Source of the DNA: Streptantibioticus_A sp037034305
Lineage (GTDB): Bacteria > Actinomycetota > Actinomycetes > Streptomycetales > Streptomycetaceae
DNA: 64,000 nucleotides
Direction: 5' to 3'
NCBI GenBank assembly: GCA_037034305.1
Contig: JBAGJY010000034.1
Coordinates: forward strand, 1 to 64,000
How positions within the stretch are numbered: position 1 is the first letter of the stretch; each line of letters opens with the position of its first letter. Shown one piece after another: positions 58,020 to 64,000 of this stretch. Position numbers and translations under genes: made by a program. Below the pieces are notes generated by a model. It was not told the DNA's origin and did not search any database. It saw only the letters and a program-made list of their open reading frames with translations.

Positions 58020-60497
58020 TCACTCGGGGCGGTGCGCCGAGGTCGGGAAGGTCAACGCCACCGAGAAGGCGGCGCCACGCGTCGCGGGCTCCACGGTGCC
58101 GCCCATCGCCTCCGCGAGGCCACGCGACAGCCGCAGCGCCAGACTGTCCGACCGGGCCTCACCGACGGGCGGCGCGGCGTCAGCGGTGCCGTCGGTGACC
58201 CGGATCAGCAGCCGGTCGGGCAGCACCTCGGCGGTCAGCGTCGGGGGCCGGTCCTCGGGGCTGTGCCGCAGGGCGTCCGCGCTCAGGGCGGTGAGGGTGC
58301 GGGTCAGCGCGGCGGCGTCGGCGATCACGTCGGGCATCCGCTCGGGCAGCCGCAGCGCGATGGTGTGCCCGCCGGGGCCGAGGTCGTCCAGCGCCGCGGC
58401 CAGCACCTCGTCCAGGTCGACCGGGCGCAGGTACAGATCGAGCGCCCCGGCGTGCAGTCGCCCCAACCGGTCGAGATCGGCGACGAGTTGGACGGCCCGG
58501 TGCACCGCCGAACGTGCCGAGTCCAGCAGTTGGTCGCGTTCCGCGGCCGGGACCCCCGGTTCCCGCAGCCGTGCCAGCGCCGCCTGCGCCGAGTGCAGCG
58601 GGGCGCGCAGATCGCGCCCCGCGGTCATCAGCAGCGAGATGCGGGTTCGTTCGGCGGCGGCCCGGTCGTCCGTCTCGGCGGCGCGCCGGGCCAGTCGGCC
58701 GTGTACGTGCGCCAGCCCCAACTGCGCGGCGCACGCGGCGAGCACCCGCTGGTCGTCGGCGCCCAACGCACGGCCTCGGGCGGCCAGCGTGAGGTCGTCG
58801 CTGACCGGGCTCTCCACGTCCGCCTCGTACGGCCGCTCCGCGGGGCGTTCGCCCGCGCTGGCGACGACGTACCACCGCGGTCGCGGGCCGTCGGCCCGGT
58901 CGCGCTCCAGGAGGCTGACCGCGGTCAGCCCGAAGTGCTCCCGCACCAGTTCCAGCAGGGTGGGCAGGCTCTGCCCGTGCATCATGGCGGTCGCCAGACG
59001 GCTCAGGGCACGCGCCTCCGTGGTGGCCCGCAGGGCCTGGTACGTCCGCCGGGCCGCGGTCCCCGCGGCCGTGCCGACGAGCGCGGCGGTGACGATGAAC
59101 ACCACCAGTGCCACCACGTCGTTGAGGTGCTCGATGTTCAGCGAGTGCACGGGCGCGGTGAAGAAGTAGTCGGTCAGCGCTCCGGCGGCGACCGCGGCGA
59201 TCAGCGCCGGATACAGGCCACCGACGAGCGCGATCACCACGATCGCCAGCAGGTACAGCACCAGGTCGCTGGCCAGGCCCAGGTGGCCGCGCAGCGCCAC
59301 CAGCACGGCGGTCAGCGCGGGCAGCAGCACCACCGTTGCGGCCATCGCCGACCAGTACCGGCGCGGTCCGGTACCGCGGGTGGGGCGCGGTAGCCGCGGC
59401 AGCGCGGTCGCGGCACCGGCCGCCTCCTCGTGGGTGACGATGTGCACGTCGATGGGGCCCGAACCGTCGATGGTGCGCTTGCCCACCCCGGCCCGCAGCA
59501 GTGAGCGCAGTCGGCCCCGGCGGCTGGCGCCCAGCACGATCTGGGTGACGTTCTCGGCCTCGGCGAACTGCAGCAGCGCCTCGACGACGTCCTCGCCGGT
59601 GGTCTGGTGGTAACTGCCGCCGAGTGCCTCCACCAGGGTCCGCTGCTCGGCCAGCGCCGTCGGGTCGGCGTCGGCCAGTCCGTCGCTGGGGACGACGTGC
59701 ACGGCCAGCAGTTCGCTGCCCGGCGTCCTGGCGGTGATCCGGGCGGCGCGGCGGATCAGCGTCTCGCCCTCCGGCCCGCCGGTCAGACCGACCAGGATCC
59801 GCTCCCGGGTCTCCCAGGGCGCGGCGATGCCGTGCTCCGTGCGGTACCGCTGCAGGCCCTCCTCCACCCGGTCGGCCAGCCACAGCAGGGCCAGTTCGCG
59901 CAGCGCGGTGAGGTTGCCGACCCGGAAGTAGTGGGTCAGCGCCGCCTCGATGCGGTCCGGCGGGTAGATGTCCCCGTGTGCCAGCCTGCGGCGCACCACC
60001 TCGGGCGGCAGGTCCACCAACTCGATCTGGTCGGCCCGCCTGGCCACCTCGTCGGGCAGCGTCTCGCGCTGCCTGACGCCGGTGATCTGCTGGACCACGT
60101 CGTTGAGGGACTCCAGATGCTGGACGTTGAGCGTGCTGACCACGTCGACGCCCGCGGCCAGCAACTCCTCGACGTCCTGCCACCGCTTGACGTTGCGCGA
60201 CCCCGGCACGTTGGTGTGGGCCAGCTCGTCGACCAGGGCGACCTGCGGGCGGCGGGCCAGCACCGCGTCCAGGTCCATCTCGGTGAAGTCGGCGCCCCGG
60301 TACGTCAGGCTGCGGCGGGGTACGGTCTCCAGGCCCTCGGCCTTGGCCGCGGTCGGCCGCCGCCCGTGCGGTTCGAACAGGCCGATCACCACGTCTGCGC
60401 CCTGGGACCGCAGCCGCTGGCCCTCCTTGAGCATGGCGTAGGTCTTGCCGACCCCGGGAGCGGCCCCGAGGTAGATCCGCAACCGCCCGCGCGCCAT
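58020..60497 (-). CDS. kdpD: KdpD-like osmosensor with degenerate kinase domain
   Basis: An 825-residue K+/turgor sensor. The KdpD domain (1-210) has Walker A GAAPGVGKTY at 11-20. Next come a USP domain (about 240-360), four transmembrane helices (DUF4118, about 385-490) and a GAF-like region. The kinase part is damaged: the phospho-acceptor motif SHDLRTPL reads GRDLRAPL with Arg628 for His, the N-box Asn is Asp741 in SADALRHSP, the DxGxG box reads VTDGTADAAP, and the GLGLG box reads SDSLALRLSRG. It is unlikely to autophosphorylate. No kdpE is adjacent. It diverges from kdpF-A-B. Confidence 0.9.
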   Translation of the reverse strand: MARGRLRIYLGAAPGVGKTYAMLKEGQRLRSQGADVVIGLFEPHGRRPTAAKAEGLETVPRRSLTYRGADFTEMDLDAVLARRPQVALVDELAHTNVPGSRNVKRWQDVEELLAAGVDVVSTLNVQHLESLNDVVQQITGVRQRETLPDEVARRADQIELVDLPPEVVRRRLAHGDIYPPDRIEAALTHYFRVGNLTALRELALLWLADRVEEGLQRYRTEHGIAAPWETRERILVGLTGGPEGETLIRRAARITARTPGSELLAVHVVPSDGLADADPTALAEQRTLVEALGGSYHQTTGEDVVEALLQFAEAENVTQIVLGASRRGRLRSLLRAGVGKRTIDGSGPIDVHIVTHEEAAGAATALPRLPRPTRGTGPRRYWSAMAATVVLLPALTAVLVALRGHLGLASDLVLYLLAIVVIALVGGLYPALIAAVAAGALTDYFFTAPVHSLNIEHLNDVVALVVFIVTAALVGTAAGTAARRTYQALRATTEARALSRLATAMMHGQSLPTLLELVREHFGLTAVSLLERDRADGPRPRWYVVASAGERPAERPYEADVESPVSDDLTLAARGRALGADDQRVLAACAAQLGLAHVHGRLARRAAETDDRAAAERTRISLLMTAGRDLRAPLHSAQAALARLREPGVPAAERDQLLDSARSAVHRAVQLVADLDRLGRLHAGALDLYLRPVDLDEVLAAALDDLGPGGHTIALRLPERMPDVIADAAALTRTLTALSADALRHSPEDRPPTLTAEVLPDRLLIRVTDGTADAAPPVGEARSDSLALRLSRGLAEAMGGTVEPATRGAAFSVALTFPTSAHRPE

Positions 60498-60858
60498 TGG
60501 GTTGCTCCCGCTGACTCAGCACGATCCGTGACCGTGGTCCTGGCACTCCCATGGTGCGCCCGCGCGGGCGGTCAGGCGGGATTCGCGCCGTGCCGCGTGT
60601 CCGGAACGGACAGCGAGATCCCAGGGGCCAACCGTGTGCCCGTCCGCCGCTCGAGGGCTTGACCACTCAATCGGCCCCGGCGTGTCAGAGGCTCGTCAAC
60701 GCCCCGCTCGATAGCGTCATAGCTCCGCTGACGGGGGTCACCAACGGGGGCTGGCGGTCCTTCGCCGGGAGGGCCGGTTTCAGCCGACACCGCCCTCGCC
60801 TTGGGCACCCCCTCGTGCGGTCCCGTCCAGTCATCCGCTCCGCGGGGGTGTGTCGCAC
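60498..60858. other. Divergent kdpD/kdpF regulatory region
   Basis: No ordinary gene. GGGAG for kdpD lies just upstream of its ATG (minus strand). The kdp promoter must be in this region; TTGACC at 60659-60664 is a weak -35 candidate with no good -10. A KdpE-type operator and a c-di-AMP riboswitch were looked for and not recognised. Confidence 0.4.
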
Positions 60859-60942
60859 ATGTCGGACCTTGTCCTCATCGGCCTCACCATCGTGGTCTTC
60901 GCCCTCGTCGGGCTGGCCGCCAAGGGGGTGGGACGGCTGTGA
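60859..60942 (+). CDS. 27-residue membrane microprotein upstream of kdpF
   Basis: ATG at 60859, stop at 60940-60942. The peptide is almost one transmembrane helix (LVLIGLTIVVFALVGLAAKG) with a basic end. Its stop overlaps the kdpF GTG by 4 bp (GTGA), the normal sign of coupling. A similar tiny gene precedes kdpF in many streptomycetes as far as I recall. It may assist assembly of the Kdp complex in the way KdpF does. It has no database family that I can name. Confidence 0.6.
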   Translation: MSDLVLIGLTIVVFALVGLAAKGVGRL

Positions 60943-61028
60943 GCGTCGAGAACATCGTGGGCCTGGTCGTCGCCGTGGGCCTGGTGCTGTATCTGGTGTT
61001 CTGCCTGATCTTCCCCGAGAGGTTCTGA
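60939..61028 (+). CDS. kdpF: Potassium-transporting ATPase subunit F
   Basis: Single-helix stabilising subunit of the KdpFABC K+ pump, 29 aa. It starts with VENIVGLVVAVGLVLYLVF and ends in IFPERF, the standard KdpF ending. GTG start overlaps the preceding microprotein stop. The next gene, kdpA, does not follow directly as usual: a dispersed repeat of about 120 bp lies between. Confidence 0.88.
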   Translation: MSVENIVGLVVAVGLVLYLVFCLIFPERF

Positions 61029-61030
61029 GC

Positions 61031-61150
61031 AGCTCGGGCGGAGTCCGTCGCGGCTCGCAACGGTCCTGAAGAGCGCGGAACCACGCGACCCACCACAACG
61101 GTGCCGCGCACGACCGACGGCACATCGCCGCACTCCCAGCGGAGCGCGCA
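61031..61150 (+). repeat. Dispersed intergenic repeat, copy D, inside the kdp operon
   Basis: Starts 2 bp after kdpF with AGCTCGGGCG (as copy B) and ends with the 32-base stretch shared exactly with copy A (61116-61147). It separates kdpF from kdpA. The central hairpin is weakened here (CCTGAAGAGCGCGG). Confidence 0.8.
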
Positions 61151-61187
61151 GTCGCCGCGACCGCCGTGTGAACCGGAGAGGTTCTCC

Positions 61188-62852
61188 ATGAACGACATCC
61201 TCGCGGGCTGGCTGCAGATCCTCGCCCTGGTGGGCGCGCTGGCCCTGTCCTTCCGGCCATTGGGCGACTACACGGCCCATGTCCTCACCTCCCCACGGCA
61301 CTGGCGGGTGGAGCGGCTGATCTACCGGGTCGGCGGCGTGCGGGGGGACGCCGACCAGATGTGGCCCGCCTATCTGCGCGGTGTGCTGGCGTTCTCCGTG
61401 GTCTCGACGCTGTTCCTGTACGCCTTCCAGCGGCTGCAGAACCATCTGCCGCTCTCGATCGGCATGAAGCCGGTGCCGCCGTCCCTGGCGTTCAACACGG
61501 CGGCGTCGTTCGTGACCAACACCAACTGGCAGAACTACTCCGGCGAGTCGACCATGGGCCATCTGGTGCAGATGGCAGGCCTGGCGGTGCAGAACTTCGT
61601 CTCGGCCGCCGTGGGCATCGCCGTGGTCGCCGCCCTGATCCGCGGCTTCACCCGGAAGAGGACCGATCGGGTCGGCAACTTCTGGGTGGACCTGACCAGG
61701 ATCGTGCTGCGGGTGCTGCTGCCGATCTCCTTCGTGGCGGCCCTCGTGCTGGTCGCCGGTGGCACGGTCCAGAACTTCCACGGCATCCAGTCGATCAGCA
61801 CGATCGCGGGCGGCCACCAGAGCATCACCGGCGGCCCGGTCGCCTCCCAGGAGGCGATCAAGGAACTGGGCACCAACGGCGGCGGCTTCTACAACGCCAA
61901 CTCCGCGCACCCGTTGGAGAACCCCAACCCGTTCACCAACTGGCTGGAGATCTACCTGCTGTTGGTGATCGGATTCTCGTTGCCGCGCACCTTCGGCACG
62001 ATGGTCGGCGACCGGCGCCAGGGCTATGCCATCGTCGCCGTGATGGGCCTGATCTGGGCGGCTTCGCTGGCCATCGTCACCGCGAACGAACTGCACAGCG
62101 TGAGCAGCGCGGTTGGGCACGCGGCGGGCGGCATGATGGAGGGCAAGGAGCAGCGGTTCGGCATCTGGGCCTCCGCGCTGTTCGCCGTCTCCACCACGCT
62201 CACCTCCTGCGGCGCGGTCAACTCCTTCCACGACTCGTACACCCCGGGCGGCGGCGGGATGACCATCTTCAACATGATGCTCGGCGAGATCGCGCCCGGC
62301 GGCACCGGCTCCGGGCTGTACGGCATCCTGGTCCTGGCGGTCGTCGCGGTGTTCGTCGCCGGGCTGATGGTGGGGCGCACTCCCGAGTACCTGGGCAAGA
62401 AGCTCGGCGGCCGGGAGATGAAGTTCGCCTCGCTGTACATCCTCACCACACCCGCGATCGTGCTGGTGGGCGCAGGGATCGCGATGGCGCTGCCCGGGGA
62501 GCGGGCCGCGATGCTCAACTCCGGCCCGCACGGCTTCTCCGAGGTGCTGTACGCGTTCACCTCGGCCGCGAACAACAACGGCTCGGCGTTCGCGGGCCTT
62601 TCGGCCAACACCGCCTGGTACAACACCGCGCTCGGCGTGGCGATGCTGCTCGGCCGCTTCCTGCCCATGGTGTTCGTGCTGGCGCTGGCCGGATCGCTCG
62701 CCCGCCAGCAGCAGGTGCCGGTCACCGCGGGCACCCTGCCCACCCACCGGCCGCAGTTCGTCGGCCTGCTCGCGGGCGTGATCCTCATCGTCGTGGGCCT
62801 GACCTACTTCCCCGCCCTCGCGCTCGGGCCTCTCGCGGAAGGGTTGCACTGA
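61188..62852 (+). CDS. kdpA: Potassium-transporting ATPase subunit A
   Basis: K+-selective channel subunit of KdpFABC, 554 aa, with about 10 helices. Four pore loops of the SKT superfamily are visible: NTAASFVTNTNWQNYSGE (near residue 105), KELGTNGGGFYNANSAHP (near 225), STTLTSCGAVNSF (near 340) and FTSAANNNGSAFAGL (near 460). ATG at 61188 with GGAGAG upstream. The stop overlaps the kdpB ATG. Usually repressed at high K+ through KdpDE. Confidence 0.96.
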   Translation: MNDILAGWLQILALVGALALSFRPLGDYTAHVLTSPRHWRVERLIYRVGGVRGDADQMWPAYLRGVLAFSVVSTLFLYAFQRLQNHLPLSIGMKPVPPSLAFNTAASFVTNTNWQNYSGESTMGHLVQMAGLAVQNFVSAAVGIAVVAALIRGFTRKRTDRVGNFWVDLTRIVLRVLLPISFVAALVLVAGGTVQNFHGIQSISTIAGGHQSITGGPVASQEAIKELGTNGGGFYNANSAHPLENPNPFTNWLEIYLLLVIGFSLPRTFGTMVGDRRQGYAIVAVMGLIWAASLAIVTANELHSVSSAVGHAAGGMMEGKEQRFGIWASALFAVSTTLTSCGAVNSFHDSYTPGGGGMTIFNMMLGEIAPGGTGSGLYGILVLAVVAVFVAGLMVGRTPEYLGKKLGGREMKFASLYILTTPAIVLVGAGIAMALPGERAAMLNSGPHGFSEVLYAFTSAANNNGSAFAGLSANTAWYNTALGVAMLLGRFLPMVFVLALAGSLARQQQVPVTAGTLPTHRPQFVGLLAGVILIVVGLTYFPALALGPLAEGLH

Positions 62853-64000
62853 TGCCCACGGCCAGCGCTCAACCCCCCGCCTCGAAGGGCCCGTTGGCAC
62901 CCAACGTGCACCGCGTCTCCGGCGGACTGCTCGACCCCAGGCAGTTGGTGACCTCCTTTCCCGACGCGCTGCGCAAACTCGATCCACGGCTCATGGTCAG
63001 GAACCCGGTGATGTTCGTCGTGGAGGTCGGCGCCGTGCTGACCACCCTGTCGGCGATCAAGGACCCGAGCGTCTTCGCCTGGGTGATCACCGTCTGGCTG
63101 TGGCTCACCGCCGTCTTCGCCAACCTCTCCGAGGCGGTCGCCGAGGGCCGCGGCAAAGCGCAGGCGGAGACGCTGCGCAGGACGAAGACCGACACCGTGG
63201 CCCGGCGGCTGCCCGCCGACTGGCGGCCGGGCGCCGCATCGGTCACGGAAGAGGAGGTCGCGGCGGCCGGGCTGCGGCTGGGCGACCACGTGGTGGTCGA
63301 GGCGGGCCAGATCATCCCCGGTGACGGCGACGTGGTCGAGGGCGTCGCCAGCGTCGACGAGTCGGCGATCACCGGTGAGTCGGCGCCGGTCATCCGCGAG
63401 TCGGGCGGCGACCGCTCGGCAGTCACCGGGGGAACGAAGGTCCTGTCTGACCGTATCGTCGTGAAGATCACCTCCAGGCCGGGTGAGACCTTCATCGACC
63501 GGATGATCGCCCTGGTGGAGGGCGCGGCTCGGCGCAAGACCCCCAACGAGATCGCGCTGAACATCCTTCTTGCCTCGCTGACCATCGTCTTCATGGTGGC
63601 CGTGGTGACGTTGCAGCCGTTCGCCATCTTCGCGGGCGCCGAACAGAGCATCGTGATCCTGGTGGCGTTGGTGGTGGCCCTGATCCCGACCACCATCGGC
63701 GCGCTGCTGTCGGCGATCGGCATCGCGGGCATGGACCGCCTGGTGCAGCGCAACGTACTGGCCATGTCCGGACGGGCCGTCGAGGCGGCGGGCGATGTGA
63801 ACACCCTGCTGCTGGACAAGACCGGCACCATCACCCTGGGCAACCGCCAGGCCGCCGAGTTCCTGCCGGTGAGCGGGATCCGGGTCGAGGAGCTGGCGGA
63901 CGCCGCCCAGTTGTCGTCCCTGGCCGACGAGACGCCCGAGGGCCGCTCGGTCGTCGTCCTGGCCAAGGAGCGGTACGCCCTGCGCGGGCGCGGTGAGGGG
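62852..64000 (+). CDS. kdpB: Potassium-transporting ATPase ATP-binding subunit (partial)
   Basis: P-type ATPase subunit of KdpFABC; 383 codons are present and the gene continues past the window. Seen: the first transmembrane pair (VMFVVEVGAVLTTLSAI), the actuator loop with DESAITGESAPVIRESGG (TGES near residue 172), the ALIPTTIGALLSAIG helix, and the phosphorylation site DKTGTIT with Asp322. ATG at 62852 overlaps the kdpA stop by 1 bp. kdpC is expected downstream, outside the window. Confidence 0.96.
   Translation, partial: MPTASAQPPASKGPLAPNVHRVSGGLLDPRQLVTSFPDALRKLDPRLMVRNPVMFVVEVGAVLTTLSAIKDPSVFAWVITVWLWLTAVFANLSEAVAEGRGKAQAETLRRTKTDTVARRLPADWRPGAASVTEEEVAAAGLRLGDHVVVEAGQIIPGDGDVVEGVASVDESAITGESAPVIRESGGDRSAVTGGTKVLSDRIVVKITSRPGETFIDRMIALVEGAARRKTPNEIALNILLASLTIVFMVAVVTLQPFAIFAGAEQSIVILVALVVALIPTTIGALLSAIGIAGMDRLVQRNVLAMSGRAVEAAGDVNTLLLDKTGTITLGNRQAAEFLPVSGIRVEELADAAQLSSLADETPEGRSVVVLAKERYALRGRGEG

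Noticed and set aside
60498..60858. c-di-AMP riboswitch or KdpE box upstream of kdpF
   Set aside because: No recognisable riboswitch core or clear direct/inverted operator could be found.
1..64000. tRNA, rRNA, CRISPR arrays, transposases and integrases
   Set aside because: No cloverleaf/T-loop signature, regularly spaced repeats, or transposase or integrase motifs were seen. Faint cases could escape reading by eye.

Overview
The window is very GC-rich DNA (clearly above 70% by eye) with strong GC bias at third codon positions, frequent GTG starts, ATGA/GTGA overlaps and a cvnABC conservon. This points to a streptomycete-type actinobacterium (Streptomyces, Kitasatospora or a close relative); the genus cannot be fixed from the sequence alone. 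No tRNA, rRNA, CRISPR array, transposase or phage gene was recognised. About 53 protein genes, four decayed or frameshifted genes and several regulatory elements are supported.

Layout. 1-6 kb: dGTPase-like gene, then a three-gene tailoring cassette (LCM-type methyltransferase, alpha/beta hydrolase, cytochrome P450) that converges on a PucR-type regulator. 6-10.4 kb: methyltransferase plus lipoprotein, then a conservon with sensor, roadblock and DUF742 proteins but no GTPase. 10.5-14.9 kb: a large Tat-exported TolB-propeller/amidohydrolase flanked on both sides by gene relics (PP2C phosphatase tail, FabF-type ketosynthase tail), then a secreted DUF4232 protein. 15-25 kb: tyrosine phosphatase, fructosamine-kinase-like gene, DUF429, secreted SLT transglycosylase, amino-acid permease, CorA, two SRPBCC proteins, and BenE divergent from an XRE-cupin regulator across a perfect palindrome. 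26-37 kb: MASE1 protein, secreted lipase and hydrolase, B-lectin, HIT, alcohol dehydrogenase, rhomboid-unrelated M50 protease with CBS domains, DedA, acylphosphatase and SpoIIE phosphatase. 37-45 kb: NAD kinase, GH65 phosphorylase plus beta-phosphoglucomutase, KimA-like potassium importer, esterase, and a deleted oxidoreductase relic.

45-55.6 kb is the most coherent unit: narGHJI (respiratory nitrate reductase, with narG frameshifted), a DUF488/zinc-ribbon protein, a CBS-containing ClC anion channel and a MarR regulator. Four copies of one inverted repeat (consensus AGTATTGCA-N3-TGCAATACT) sit upstream of narG, the DUF488 gene, the ClC gene and marR. I infer that one MarR protein controls the whole block and itself.

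55.8-64 kb: an SDR reductase divergent from a LysR regulator, then kdpD divergent from kdpF-kdpA-kdpB (kdpB runs off the window). KdpD has an intact sensor half, but its phospho-acceptor histidine and ATP-binding motifs are degenerate. Together with the KimA-like importer, the window holds two potassium uptake systems.

Five copies of a dispersed intergenic repeat of about 70-120 bp lie just downstream of genes; one is inserted between kdpF and kdpA.
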